Numbered from the stretch's first letter, positions 1 through 8,300 are shown. The stretch is DNA of 64,000 nt from Agromyces aurantiacus (GCF_016907355.1 NZ_JAFBBW010000001.1:1426001-1490000), one strand, 5' to 3'. The notes: a model not told the origin generated them from the sequence alone. Program-made: numbers and translations.

Positions 1-948
1 ACGCACGTGTCGCTGGCGGGCGACCCGGTCGCCGCAGTGGTGGTGCGGCCGGGCGGCGATTCGGTGCACGTCTTCGCGAACGAGGCCGACCGCATGCTCG
101 CCGAGGAGCTCGGCGACGCCGCCGACCTCGAGGTCGTGCGCGTGCCGTGGCACGAGCCGCTCCTCCCGCCCGGTGCCGAGGGCGGCGCACTCGACGAGGC
201 GGAGGTCGCAGCCGAGCTGCGCGCGGCCCGCGCCTCGCTGCTGCCCGGCGAGCTGGCCCGCTACCGCCGGCTCTGCCGCGAGGTCGCCGAGACGCTGACG
301 GATGCCGCGCTCGCCGCGTCGCCCGACGACACCGAGCGTGCCGTGGCGGCAGGCTTGGCGTTCGACCTCGTGGCGCGCGGGATCGACCCGGTCGTCGTCC
401 TCGTCGCCGGACGCGGCCGGCTCGCCCACCGGCATCCGCTGCCCACCGGTGACCCGCTCGGCGACCGCGCCATGCTCGTCGTCTGCGGGCGCCGGAACGG
501 GCTCATCGCGAACGCGACCCGCTGGGTGCGGTTCGGCCTCACCGACCCGGCCGAGGCACGGTCCATGAGCTGCATCCTGGACGTCGAGGCCGCGTTCCTC
601 GACGCCACGGTGCCCGGCGCGACCCTGGGTGAGGTGCTCGCGGCCGGCACCGCGGCCTACGCCGCGCACGGATTCGACCCGGAGGAGTGGCGGCGCCACC
701 ACCAGGGCGGTGCGGCCGGCTACGCCGGGCGCGACCCGCGCGCGGTGCCCGGCATCGCGGACGTCGTGCAGCCCGGCCAGGCGTTCGCGTGGAACCCGAC
801 CGCGCCGGGCGCGAAGGTCGAGGACACGGTCCTCGTCGGGCCGACGGGCATCGAGGTGCTCACCGTCGACCCGCGCTGGCCCTCGGGGCGGGTCGCGGGG
901 CGGGCACGGCCGGACGAACTGGAGCGCGGGCGGGACGCGCCGCGGTGA
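1..948 (+). CDS. M24-family metallopeptidase-like protein (Xaa-Pro peptidase type), 5' end outside window
   Basis: The reading frame is open from the first base, and the residues before the first GTG (position 7) continue the family-like phrase T-H-V-S-L-A-G, so the gene probably begins upstream of the window. At least 313 residues remain. The layout fits an M24 creatinase/prolidase-like protein: an N-terminal alpha/beta region followed by a pita-bread-like region with RYRRLCREVAETLTDA, LVARGIDPVVVLVAGRGRL, GHDP-like turns and QPGQAFAWNPTAPGAKVEDT near the end. The usual metal ligands are not all obvious, so peptidase activity is doubtful. No partner is visible; the next gene is 30 nt downstream with its own -10 box. 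Confidence 0.65.
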   Translation, partial: THVSLAGDPVAAVVVRPGGDSVHVFANEADRMLAEELGDAADLEVVRVPWHEPLLPPGAEGGALDEAEVAAELRAARASLLPGELARYRRLCREVAETLTDAALAASPDDTERAVAAGLAFDLVARGIDPVVVLVAGRGRLAHRHPLPTGDPLGDRAMLVVCGRRNGLIANATRWVRFGLTDPAEARSMSCILDVEAAFLDATVPGATLGEVLAAGTAAYAAHGFDPEEWRRHHQGGAAGYAGRDPRAVPGIADVVQPGQAFAWNPTAPGAKVEDTVLVGPTGIEVLTVDPRWPSGRVAGRARPDELERGRDAPR

Positions 949-965
949 GGGGCGGCGGATCGCAC

Positions 966-971
966 TAGGAT
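966..971 (+). promoter_or_regulatory. -10 box for a leaderless transcript
   Basis: TAGGAT lies 7 nt before GTG 979. Transcription would then start at about 978-979. The nearby ATG at 970 sits inside the -10 box and is therefore unlikely to be the start codon. No convincing -35 box is visible. Confidence 0.45.
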
Positions 972-978
972 GCACGGC

Positions 979-1848
979 GTGCAGGCGATCCCCGGCGAAC
1001 CGATCCGCGCCGTCACGCCGTCCGGCCGCACGCTCGCGGGCGCGGCGTACGGACCCGTCGACGGGACGCCGGTGCTGTTCGTGGCCGGCGCGGCCACCGG
1101 CAAGGCCATGCGGTTCGGCGACGACCAGCTCGGCCGCCGCAGCGTGCGCCTGCTCTGCCTCGACCGACCCGGAATGGGCGACTCCGATCCCGACCCGGAG
1201 CGCACCGTCGCCTCGACGGCCGAGGACTACCGCGTGTTCGCCTCCGCCGCGCTCGGCGCCGCTGCGCCCAGTCTGCCCGTCGTCGCCAACTCCCAGGGAT
1301 CGGTCTTCGGGCTCGAGATCGCCGCACGGGGCTGGGCGAGCTCGCTCACCCTGGTCTCCCCGGCCGACGAGGTCGCCCACCCCGCCATCCACCGCATGCT
1401 GCCCGCGCAGGTCGCCGAGCTCGTCGACCTGGTTCGGGACGACCCGGATGCCGCGCGTGGCGTCTTCGCGGCGTTCACCGCCGAGGCGATGGAGCAGATG
1501 GTGCTCACGGGCTCGCCCGAGCGCGACCGGGCCGTCTACGAGGACCCCGCGTTCGCGGCCGTCTACCGCGCCGCGCTCGCCGAGGGATTCGCGAACGGCG
1601 GCGCCGGCTACGTCGCGGACACGATGATGGCGATGTCGCCCTGGTCCGTGGACCCGGGCGCCGTCACGTGCCCGGTCGCCGTGCTCTTCGGTGCCGACGA
1701 CCGATCCCACTCGCCCGACCTCGGCGAGACCCTCGCAGGCCGGATCCCCGGTTCGTCGCGGCGCGTCCTGCCGGGCGAGGGCGGATCGCTGCTCTGGACG
1801 CGCGCCGACCTGGTGCTCGACGTCGCGCTCGGGCGGAGGCGCGGATGA
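979..1848 (+). CDS. alpha/beta-hydrolase fold protein lacking the usual catalytic histidine
   Basis: About 289 residues with an alpha/beta-hydrolase layout: the loop LDRPGMGDSDP, a nucleophile elbow read as A-N-S-Q-G instead of G-x-S-x-G, a cap region, then LFGADDRSHSP holding the acid. Where the family has G-H-S/F near the C-terminus, this protein reads PGEGGSLLW, so the expected His is Gly. It may be inactive, use another His such as the one in DRSHSP, or have a non-hydrolytic role. I chose GTG 979 because ATG 970 overlaps the -10 box. Its stop overlaps the next start (ATGA), so the two genes are co-translated. Confidence 0.75.
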   Translation: MQAIPGEPIRAVTPSGRTLAGAAYGPVDGTPVLFVAGAATGKAMRFGDDQLGRRSVRLLCLDRPGMGDSDPDPERTVASTAEDYRVFASAALGAAAPSLPVVANSQGSVFGLEIAARGWASSLTLVSPADEVAHPAIHRMLPAQVAELVDLVRDDPDAARGVFAAFTAEAMEQMVLTGSPERDRAVYEDPAFAAVYRAALAEGFANGGAGYVADTMMAMSPWSVDPGAVTCPVAVLFGADDRSHSPDLGETLAGRIPGSSRRVLPGEGGSLLWTRADLVLDVALGRRRG

Positions 1849-2510
1849 CGCGATCCGACGTCCTCGACGCGGTGGCGCGGCGGCTCGTCGAGCGCGACCC
1901 GGGCCATCCGCTCCGGGTCGGCGTCGACGGCGTGTGCGGCGTCGGCAAGAGCACGTTCGCCGAGGAGCTGGTCGGGCGCATCGCCGCGCACGGCCGCCCG
2001 GCGATCCTGCTCGACTCCGACGGGTTCCACCACGTGCGCGCCGTGCGCTATCGGCAGGGCCGTGAGTCGGCGCGCGGGTACTACGAGGACGCGTATGACT
2101 TCGATGCGCTGCGCGACCTGGCGCTCCGACCGCTCGGCCCGGGCGGCTCGCGACGGTACGCCGCGCGGGTGCACGACCTCGCGACCGACGAGGTGCGGCG
2201 CGAGTTCGCGACGGCACCCGGCGACGCGGTCGTCGTGTTCGCCGCGACGTTCCTGCAGCGCGACGGGCTCCGCGAGCACTGGGACGAGGTCGTCTACCTC
2301 GACGCGTCGATCGAACGCGCCGAGGGCCGCGGCATCGTGCGCGACGCGGAGCACCTCGGCGGCCGGGACGCCGCCGAGCAGGCGTACGCATTCCGGTACA
2401 TGGCCGCCTGCCGGATCTATCTCGACGAGCAGGACCCGCGGGGGCGGGCGTCGATCGTCGTCGACCACGACGACCCGCTGCATCCGCGCGTGGTCGAGCC
2501 GCGCGCCTGA
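1845..2510 (+). CDS. uridine kinase-like P-loop nucleoside/nucleotide kinase
   Basis: This 221-residue protein has a Walker A motif G-V-C-G-V-G-K-S-T at about residues 29-37. LDSDGFHH follows and probably corresponds to the substrate/Mg region of the uridine kinase/phosphoribulokinase superfamily. The block from RGYYEDAYDFDAL through VVFAATFLQRDGL to YLDASIERAEGR is the usual order of that superfamily. Substrate specificity cannot be read; nucleoside or pantothenate-like substrates are possible. It starts inside the stop codon of the preceding hydrolase gene. A hairpin at 2548-2573 probably ends the transcript. Confidence 0.75.
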   Translation: MTRSDVLDAVARRLVERDPGHPLRVGVDGVCGVGKSTFAEELVGRIAAHGRPAILLDSDGFHHVRAVRYRQGRESARGYYEDAYDFDALRDLALRPLGPGGSRRYAARVHDLATDEVRREFATAPGDAVVVFAATFLQRDGLREHWDEVVYLDASIERAEGRGIVRDAEHLGGRDAAEQAYAFRYMAACRIYLDEQDPRGRASIVVDHDDPLHPRVVEPRA

Positions 2511-2547
2511 CCGGCGCGTGTGCCGCGCCCGGCGCGTGGCCGCGTGT

Positions 2548-2573
2548 GGCGGCCGGTCCGCGCACTGGCCGCC
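2548..2573. terminator. hairpin after the kinase gene
   Basis: GGCGGCCGGT and ACTGGCCGCC pair over 10 positions with one G-T wobble and a 6-nt loop. There is no T-run. It is likely a GC-rich actinobacterial-type terminator between the kinase and the VOC gene. Confidence 0.5.
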
Positions 2574-2601
2574 GCGAGCGTTCCACGGCATGATGCGGGT
2601 C

Positions 2602-2985
2602 ATGTCGGATGCTCAGCCGCGTGATCGCGCCGTTCCCAACCTGCCGAGCCGCGACCTCGACGCCACCGAGGCGTTCTACTCGGGCTTCGGCTTCGTCCGC
2701 GCCTACCGTGACGACGGTTGGATGATCCTGCGGCGGGCCGACCTCCAGCTGGAGTTCTTCCGGTTCGACGGGCTCGATCCCGCCTCGAGCGCGGCGCGGT
2801 GCACCATCCGGATGGCCGACGTCGACGAGCTGGCGGCGGCCGTGGCGGCGTCGGGCGTGCCGGTCGGCGAGGTCGGCTTCCCGCGGCTCCATGAGGTCCG
2901 GATGCAGGAGTGGGGACTGCGGGCGGGCCACCTCGTCGATCCCGACGGGAACCTGCTGACGCTCATCGCGGAGCCGCGCGCATGA
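2602..2985 (+). CDS. VOC-family protein of the bleomycin-binding (Ble) type
   Basis: A 127-residue single vicinal-oxygen-chelate domain. The order NLPSRDLDATEAFYSGFGF, GWMILRRADLQLEFF, then MQEWGLRAGHLVDPDGNLLTLI matches bleomycin-resistance-like proteins, small dimers that bind glycopeptide-type drugs. Two more in-frame ATGs lie at 2590 and 2593. I prefer 2602 because a CATGAT box 7 nt upstream would give a leaderless message starting there and the family N-terminus begins at that point. Binding of bleomycin is a family inference only. Confidence 0.8.
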   Translation: MSDAQPRDRAVPNLPSRDLDATEAFYSGFGFVRAYRDDGWMILRRADLQLEFFRFDGLDPASSAARCTIRMADVDELAAAVAASGVPVGEVGFPRLHEVRMQEWGLRAGHLVDPDGNLLTLIAEPRA

Positions 2986-3012
2986 CGCGCGCCGTCGGCT
3001 CGGGTGCTACGC

Positions 3013-3030
3013 TGGGATAGCGCTTTCCCA
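3013..3030. promoter_or_regulatory. LacI-type operator 1 of the GGGAAGCGCTTTCC set
   Basis: TGGGATAGCGCTTTCCCA is an 18-bp palindrome with one mismatched pair. It sits 47 nt before the PmoA-like start and directly after a TACGCT -10-like box (3008-3013). Closely related sites stand at 6915-6932 and 20354-20371. The AAnCGnTT-like core is typical of LacI-family operators. Confidence 0.65.
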
Positions 3031-3077
3031 CTCAAGGCGACGACCCCGCCGGATCGACGACGACCACGAGGAGCCCG

Positions 3078-4028
3078 ATGCCCGACCTCCGCATCGACCG
3101 CGACGACGACCGGCTCGCGATCCGGCACGGCGGCGCGGTGCTCGCCGAGTACGTCTTCCGGCCCGAGCACCCGGCGTTCGAGTCGCCGCGGCCGTACTTC
3201 AGCCCGATCCGCACGCTCGGCGGCCAGACGGTGACGCTGTACCGCCCGCACGACCACGTCTGGCACAAGGGCATCGCGTGGTCGCTGCCGGTGGTCGGCG
3301 ACGAGAACTTCTGGGGCGGGCCGACGTACGTGCGCGGGAAGGGGTACGTGCAGCTGCCGAACAACGGCGAACAGCGGCACGTCGGCTTCGACGACGACCC
3401 GCCGGCGGATGGCGCGAGCATCGTCGCCGACGGCGAGCGCCCGGCCCGCGTCATCGAGCGCCTCACGTGGTTGACCCAGGCGGGCGAGGCGATCTTCGAC
3501 GAGCGACGCACGGTCGCGGCATCCAATCTCTCGGACGACGCCTGGCTGCTCGGCTTCGCCACGCGCATGACGAACTCGAGCGACCGCGCCATGCCGATCG
3601 GGTCGCCCACGACCCGCGGACGCGAGAACGCAGGCTACGGCGGCCTCTTCTGGCGCGGACCGCGCTCGTTCACGGGCGGCGCGGTGCTCGCCCCGGGCGT
3701 CGCGGGCGGCGATGAGCTGCGTGGCACGCGCGCGCCGTGGATGGGCTTCACCGGGCGGCACGACGAGACCGACGCCGCCTCGACGGTGGTGATGGTCGAT
3801 GACCCGGCCAACCTGCAGCATCCGCCGCAGTGGTTCGCGCGCAGCTTGGAGTTCGCGTGCCTCTGCCCGGCTCCGTTCTTCAGCGAGGAGCACGTCATCG
3901 AGCCGGGTGCCACGATGTCGCTGCGCTACGGCGTCGTGGTCGCCGACGGCGCCGCCGACCCCGAGCGGGCCGATCGCCTGGCGGGCGCCGCGGCGGCACG
4001 GTTGCCGGGGCTGCTGGGGGCGCCGTGA
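3078..4028 (+). CDS. PmoA-like protein (DUF6807 type)
   Basis: A 316-residue cytoplasmic protein with no signal peptide. It matches the PmoA-like group seen in carbohydrate clusters: IRTLGGQTVTLYRPHDHVWHKGIAWSLPVV, FWGGPTYV, GDELRGTRAPWMGFTGRHD and the late block FFSEEHVIEPGATMSLRYGVVV. The His-rich HDHVWHKG segment (about residues 55-62) resembles the putative metal or substrate site. The biochemical function of this family is not established as far as I know. GAGGAG precedes the ATG. It is the first gene of a four-gene operon with stop-start overlaps, so its job probably concerns the same sugar as the cupin and Gfo/Idh genes. Confidence 0.75.
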   Translation: MPDLRIDRDDDRLAIRHGGAVLAEYVFRPEHPAFESPRPYFSPIRTLGGQTVTLYRPHDHVWHKGIAWSLPVVGDENFWGGPTYVRGKGYVQLPNNGEQRHVGFDDDPPADGASIVADGERPARVIERLTWLTQAGEAIFDERRTVAASNLSDDAWLLGFATRMTNSSDRAMPIGSPTTRGRENAGYGGLFWRGPRSFTGGAVLAPGVAGGDELRGTRAPWMGFTGRHDETDAASTVVMVDDPANLQHPPQWFARSLEFACLCPAPFFSEEHVIEPGATMSLRYGVVVADGAADPERADRLAGAAAARLPGLLGAP

Positions 4029-4780
4029 CCCGCCCGGCCTTTCCGGGCGCGACCTCGATCAGCGCCCTCGCGGTCTACGACGGCGTCGCGCCCGACGGCC
4101 TCGCGGGCGGCGCCCCGCACCTGCACACCGTGTCGGCCGAGGCGTACCTCGTCGTCGCGGGCCACGGGCGCCTGCACACGATCGACGGCGCCGGCACGTT
4201 CGCCGAGCGCCCGCTCGCGCCGGGCGATCTCGTGTGGTTCGCGCCGGGGGTCATCCATCGTGCCGTGAACGACGGCGGGCTCGCCGTGCGGGTCATCATG
4301 CAGAACGCGGGCCTGCCCGAAGCGGGTGACGCGGTCATGACCTTCCCCGACGACGTGCTCGCCGACCCCGGGCGGTACGCGGATGCCGCGGAGCTGCCCG
4401 GCCCGGACGCGTCCGACGTCGACCGGCTCGCTGCCGCGCACGCACGCCGCGACCTCGCGGTCGAGGGCTACCTCGCACTGTTCGGCGACGCCGCGGAGGA
4501 CGGCGGCGCCGTGGACCGCGGGCGCCTCGCGCGGCTGCACGCGCGCGCCGCCGCGCTGGTCCGGCCGCGCGTCCCCGAGTGGCGCGATCGCTGGCGCGAC
4601 GGCGCCGTGGCCGCCGCGCTCGAGACGGGCGAGCGCCTGGACGCGCTCGATGCGGGACGCGATGCCGGCATGGGCGCGGCGGGCGTCGCGGAGGCATCCG
4701 GGGCCCCCGACTTCGGGATGTGCGGCCGGCTGCGCCGCTACGACACGACCCGCCTCGACCCCACCGGAGGAGACCGATGA
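4025..4780 (+). CDS. cupin-domain protein with extra C-terminal domain
   Basis: It starts with GTG 4025 inside the stop of the PmoA-like gene (GTGA) and has 251 residues. The N-terminal half is a cupin with metal-ligand pattern H32-x-H34, E39 and H78 (PHLHTVSAEAYLVVAG, GDLVWFAPGVIHRAVN). The C-terminal half (from about residue 120) is alpha-helical, Arg/Ala-rich and without a family I recognise. Cupins in sugar operons act as isomerases, epimerases or small-molecule sensors; which applies here is unknown. It overlaps the following oxidoreductase gene by 4 nt. Confidence 0.7.
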   Translation: MTRPAFPGATSISALAVYDGVAPDGLAGGAPHLHTVSAEAYLVVAGHGRLHTIDGAGTFAERPLAPGDLVWFAPGVIHRAVNDGGLAVRVIMQNAGLPEAGDAVMTFPDDVLADPGRYADAAELPGPDASDVDRLAAAHARRDLAVEGYLALFGDAAEDGGAVDRGRLARLHARAAALVRPRVPEWRDRWRDGAVAAALETGERLDALDAGRDAGMGAAGVAEASGAPDFGMCGRLRRYDTTRLDPTGGDR

Positions 4781-5871
4781 CCGCACCGACCACCCCGCTC
4801 CGCGCCGCGATCGTCGGCACGGGCGCCATCGCCGATGCGCACGCGCGCGCGATCGGCGCGACGGCCGATGCCGAGCTCGTCGCCGTCGTCGACCGCGACC
4901 CGGCGCGGGCGCAGGCGTTCGCCGATCGCTGGGGCGGACCGGCCGTCGCCGACTCGCTCGACGCGCTGTTCGCCGCCGGCGGCATCGACGTGCTGCACGT
5001 GTGCACCCCGCCCGGCGTGCACGCCGAGCAGGCGATCGCGGCGCTCGACGCCGGCGCGCATGTGATCTGCGAGAAGCCGGCGGCGCTCTCGCTCGACGAG
5101 CTCGACGCGATGGCGCAGGCCGCGTCGCGGAACGACCGCCGGCTCGCCGTCGTGTTCCAGCAGCGCACCGGGACCGCCGCCGCGCACGTCAGGGCCCTGC
5201 TCGGGTCGGGCGCGCTCGGTCGGCCGCTCGTCGCGACGTGCGAGACGCTCTGGTACCGCGATCCCGCGTACTTCGCGGTTCCGTGGCGCGGCAAGTGGGC
5301 GACCGAGGGCGGCGGGCCGACGCTCGGCCTCGGGATCCACCAGATCGACCTGCTCGCGTGGCTCCTCGGCGACTGGGCGAGCGTGCACGGCCGGCTCTGG
5401 CGGCTCGCGCGCGAGACCCAGATGGAGGACGTCTCGACGGCGACCGTCGAGTTCGCGAACGGCACCGTGGCCTCCGTGGTGACGAGCGCCCTCTCGCCCC
5501 GCGAGACGAGTTCCATCCGCATCGACACCGAGCTCGCGACCGTCACGGTCGATCACCTCTACGGGCACGGCCACGAGCATTGGCGCATCACGCCCGCGCC
5601 GCATGTCGACGCGGCCACGTCGGCCGCGTGGGCGCTGCCCGCGAGGGAGGAGCCGAGCGGCCACGATCCGCTCGTGCGCGACATCTACCGGGCCCTCGCC
5701 ACGCGCGGGCCGCTTCCGTCGACGGCGAGCGACCCGGCGCGCTCGTTCGAGATCGTGACCGCGATCTACTCGTCGGCGGCGACGGGCCGCACCGTGACGC
5801 CTGAGACCCTGCGTGCCGACGCCGATCGGCTCCGGAGCCTCGAGAGCCCGATCACCGACCTGCGGCCATGA
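4777..5871 (+). CDS. Gfo/Idh/MocA-family NAD(P)-dependent oxidoreductase
   Basis: This 364-residue protein has an N-terminal Rossmann motif (AIVGTGAIADAHARAI, residues 11-26), the family EKP motif with K100 (VICEKPAAL) and a GIHQID block with H188 and D191, the usual proton-relay positions. The enzymes oxidise or reduce sugar or inositol hydroxyls in the cytoplasm. A GGAGGAG ribosome-binding site lies inside the end of the cupin gene, and the stop overlaps the next ATG. Together with the PmoA-like and ThuA-like genes, this suggests oxidation at a sugar ring carbon; the substrate is unknown. Confidence 0.85.
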   Translation: MTAPTTPLRAAIVGTGAIADAHARAIGATADAELVAVVDRDPARAQAFADRWGGPAVADSLDALFAAGGIDVLHVCTPPGVHAEQAIAALDAGAHVICEKPAALSLDELDAMAQAASRNDRRLAVVFQQRTGTAAAHVRALLGSGALGRPLVATCETLWYRDPAYFAVPWRGKWATEGGGPTLGLGIHQIDLLAWLLGDWASVHGRLWRLARETQMEDVSTATVEFANGTVASVVTSALSPRETSSIRIDTELATVTVDHLYGHGHEHWRITPAPHVDAATSAAWALPAREEPSGHDPLVRDIYRALATRGPLPSTASDPARSFEIVTAIYSSAATGRTVTPETLRADADRLRSLESPITDLRP

Positions 5872-6866
5872 CCGCCGGGGCGCACCCCGGTATCGTCGAC
5901 GCGGCGACCGCCGACGACGCGCTGTTCCACGACCCCGTGCACGACGGCGCGACCGATCCGACCGTCATCCGCCATCAGGTCACGGGGGAGTGGTGGATGT
6001 TCTACACCCAGCGGCGGGCCTCGGTCGACGGGCCAGGCGTCGCCTGGGTGCACGGGAGCCGCATCGGCGTGGCGCGATCGGCAGACGGCGACCGGTGGCG
6101 GTACTCCGGCACCCTCGACGACCTGCGGCTCGGCGGCGGGCCGTCGACGGCCTGGGACGAGACGCACTGGGCCCCCGAGGTGATCCACGACGGCGAGCGG
6201 TACCGCATGTACCTGACGGTGATCGACGGGATCCCCGATCGGTGGGAGGGCCACTCGCGCCGGATCGTCGAGTACGAGAGCGACGACCTCGAGCGCTGGC
6301 GGCTCGTCGGCGACATCCCCCTGAGCTCGGACCGCGTGATCGACGCGTGCGTCGCGCACTGCCCCGACGGGCTGTGGCGGATGTGGTTCAAGGACGAGGC
6401 GGACGGCTCGACGACCTGGGTCGCATCGAGCCCCGACCTCGCGCCGCGGTCGTGGCGCGTCGAGGGCCGTGCGATCGGCGGTCGCCCGCATGAGGGGCCC
6501 AACGTGTTCGAGCTCGGCGGATGGTGGTGGATGCTCGTCGACGAATGGCGCGGCATGGGCGTGTTCCGCTCGCGCGACGCCGTGCGGTGGGTGCGGCAGG
6601 GCGGGCCCGACGACGTGATCCTCGGCGCACCGGGCCGGCGGCGCGGCGACGCCACGTTCGGGCGGCACGGCGACGTCGTCGTCGAGGGCGGCCGCGGCAT
6701 CCTCTTCTACTTCACGCACCCGCACTGGGACGGTTCGGAGCTGGGGCCGACGGATGCCGCGTCCGCGCGCCTCAGCGCCGTGTTCGCGGCGCCGCTCACG
6801 GTCGAGGACGGCGTGCTGCGCTGCGACCGCGACGCTGCGCCGCATCTCGGATCGATCACGAATTGA
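5868..6866 (+). CDS. GH43/GH130-like five-bladed propeller protein
   Basis: A 332-residue protein with no signal peptide. The repeated pattern DPTVIRHQVTGEWWMFYTQR, THWAPEVIHDGERYRMYLTV, DGLWRMWFKDEADGSTTWVA, GPNVFELGGWWWMLVDEWRG looks like the blades of a GH43/GH130-type beta-propeller. Candidate acidic catalytic residues are the Asp of DPTV and the Glu of WAPEV. It could be a hydrolase or phosphorylase acting on an intracellular oligosaccharide. It is the last gene of the operon. Its stop codon overlaps a possible regulator site (6864-6877) of the next promoter. Confidence 0.65.
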   Translation: MTAGAHPGIVDAATADDALFHDPVHDGATDPTVIRHQVTGEWWMFYTQRRASVDGPGVAWVHGSRIGVARSADGDRWRYSGTLDDLRLGGGPSTAWDETHWAPEVIHDGERYRMYLTVIDGIPDRWEGHSRRIVEYESDDLERWRLVGDIPLSSDRVIDACVAHCPDGLWRMWFKDEADGSTTWVASSPDLAPRSWRVEGRAIGGRPHEGPNVFELGGWWWMLVDEWRGMGVFRSRDAVRWVRQGGPDDVILGAPGRRRGDATFGRHGDVVVEGGRGILFYFTHPHWDGSELGPTDAASARLSAVFAAPLTVEDGVLRCDRDAAPHLGSITN

Positions 6867-6877
6867 AACGATTTTTC
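6864..6877. promoter_or_regulatory. second LacI-type site upstream of the 6.9-kb promoter
   Basis: TGAAACGATTTTTC contains the core AAACGATT (AAnCGnTT). It overlaps the stop codon of the preceding gene and lies 9 nt before the -35 box at 6886. Its flanks differ from the GGGAAGCGCTTTCC sites, so a different LacI-family protein may bind here. Confidence 0.35.
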
Positions 6878-6885
6878 CTTCCTGA

Positions 6886-6914
6886 TTGACCCGCGGGGGA
6901 GATGGGGCTATCTT
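6886..6914 (+). promoter_or_regulatory. sigma-70 type promoter of the receptor/permease/fucosidase operon
   Basis: TTGACC (6886-6891), a 17-nt spacer, and TATCTT (6909-6914). This is one of the best-matching promoters in the window. The predicted start of transcription lies inside the adjoining operator at 6915-6932. Confidence 0.7.
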
Positions 6915-6932
6915 TGGGGAAGCGCTTTCCCA
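6915..6932. promoter_or_regulatory. LacI-type operator 2 of the GGGAAGCGCTTTCC set
   Basis: TGGGGAAGCGCTTTCCCA is an 18-bp near-perfect palindrome placed directly after the -10 box, where a bound repressor would block initiation. It matches the sites at 3013 and 20354. Confidence 0.7.
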
Positions 6933-6982
6933 GAAGTGCCACCCCGCACCAGGCAGACAGAGACGTTTCCGGGAGGACAACG

Positions 6983-8293
6983 ATGTTCAACATTCGCACG
7001 CGTCGCGCGGCACTCGCCGCCGCCGCTGTCACGGCGAGCGCGGCGCTCGTGCTCACGGGCTGCTCCGGCGGCTCCGCGCCGGCCGCGACCTACGACCCCG
7101 ACGAGAAGGTCACGCTCGACTTCGCCTTCTGGGGCAACGACGTCCGCGCCGAGATGTACGACAAGGCCATCGCCGCCTTCAACGAGGAGTACCCGAACAT
7201 CACGGTGAACACCTCGTTCCTCGGCTTCCCCGAGTACTGGGAGAAGCGGCAGACCGAGGCCGCCGGCGGCGGCCTGCCCGACGTGATGCAGTTCGACTAC
7301 TCCTACCTGCGCCAGTACTCCGAGAACGGCCTGCTGCTCGACCTCACGCCGTACCTCGGCAACATCATCGACACCGAGCCGCTCAGCGACCAGATCCTGG
7401 ACATCGGCGTCGTCGGCGACGAGACCACCGGCATCCCGACCTCGACCAACGCGTGGGGCATGTACACCAACCCCACGCTGCTCGAGGAGGTCGGGGTCGA
7501 CGAGTTCGCCGGCGGCGACTGGGAGGACTACAACGCCTGGATGAAGGAGGTCACCGACGCGGCGGCCGCCAAGGGCGTCGAGCTCTGGGGCGGCACCGAC
7601 TACACGGGCCGCATCCAGAACTTCGAGATCCAGCAGCGCGCGAAGGGCGAGGACCTCTTCACCGAGGACGGCGAGCCGAACTTCACCAAGGAGGACCTCG
7701 CGGCCTTCTGGGAGCAGGGCGACGGGATCCGCACCGACGGCACCGTGATCGGCCAGCAGCGCCTCGAGGAGGTCAACCCGCTGTCGGGCTTCGACGCGGC
7801 CCTCACCGCGAGCGAGCTCACGTGGGACAACTTCGGCGCCGGCTACCTCGGCAACCTCGGCGAGGGCTACACCGAGCTCGGCCTGGTCGCCCCGCCCGTG
7901 ACCGAGGACGGTGCGAAGGACCTCTACCTCAAGCCGTCCATGCTGCACTCCATCGCCGCGACGACCAAGCACCCTGAGGCGGCCGCGACGCTGCTCAACT
8001 ACCTCGTGAACGCACCCGAGGTCGGTGAGGCCTTCGGCACCAACCGCGGCATCCCCGCCTCGGAGACCCAGCTCGAGGGCGCCAAGCTCGACCCGCTCGG
8101 CCAGCAGATCGCCGACTACGAGGCCTCCATCTCGGACCGCCTCGGCGACGCCCCGCCCGTGCCGATCGTCGGCTACGGCACGCTCGAGGAGAAGTTCCGC
8201 CAGATCGGCCAGGAGCTCGGGTACGGCACCCTGACCGTCGATGAGGCCGTCGACCAGTTCTTCGCCGAGATGGACGTCGTCCTGAACCAGTAG
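6983..8293 (+). CDS. ABC sugar-importer substrate-binding lipoprotein (receptor 1)
   Basis: A 436-residue extracellular lipoprotein. It has a basic N-terminus, a hydrophobic stretch and lipobox LTGC with Cys27 as the lipid-attachment residue. The mature part is a cluster-1 (MalE/UgpB-type) binding protein: VTLDFAFWGNDVRAEMYDKAI, PEYWEKRQTEAAGGGLPDVMQFD and the late block ASISDRLGDAPPVPIVGYGTLEEKF. GGGAGG precedes ATG 6983. It is a clear paralogue of the receptor at 20419, sharing whole blocks such as YWEKR, TEAAGGGLPDV and DAPPVP. It heads an operon with two permeases. Confidence 0.9.
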   Translation: MFNIRTRRAALAAAAVTASAALVLTGCSGGSAPAATYDPDEKVTLDFAFWGNDVRAEMYDKAIAAFNEEYPNITVNTSFLGFPEYWEKRQTEAAGGGLPDVMQFDYSYLRQYSENGLLLDLTPYLGNIIDTEPLSDQILDIGVVGDETTGIPTSTNAWGMYTNPTLLEEVGVDEFAGGDWEDYNAWMKEVTDAAAAKGVELWGGTDYTGRIQNFEIQQRAKGEDLFTEDGEPNFTKEDLAAFWEQGDGIRTDGTVIGQQRLEEVNPLSGFDAALTASELTWDNFGAGYLGNLGEGYTELGLVAPPVTEDGAKDLYLKPSMLHSIAATTKHPEAAATLLNYLVNAPEVGEAFGTNRGIPASETQLEGAKLDPLGQQIADYEASISDRLGDAPPVPIVGYGTLEEKFRQIGQELGYGTLTVDEAVDQFFAEMDVVLNQ

Positions 8294-8300
8294 GAGCCTT

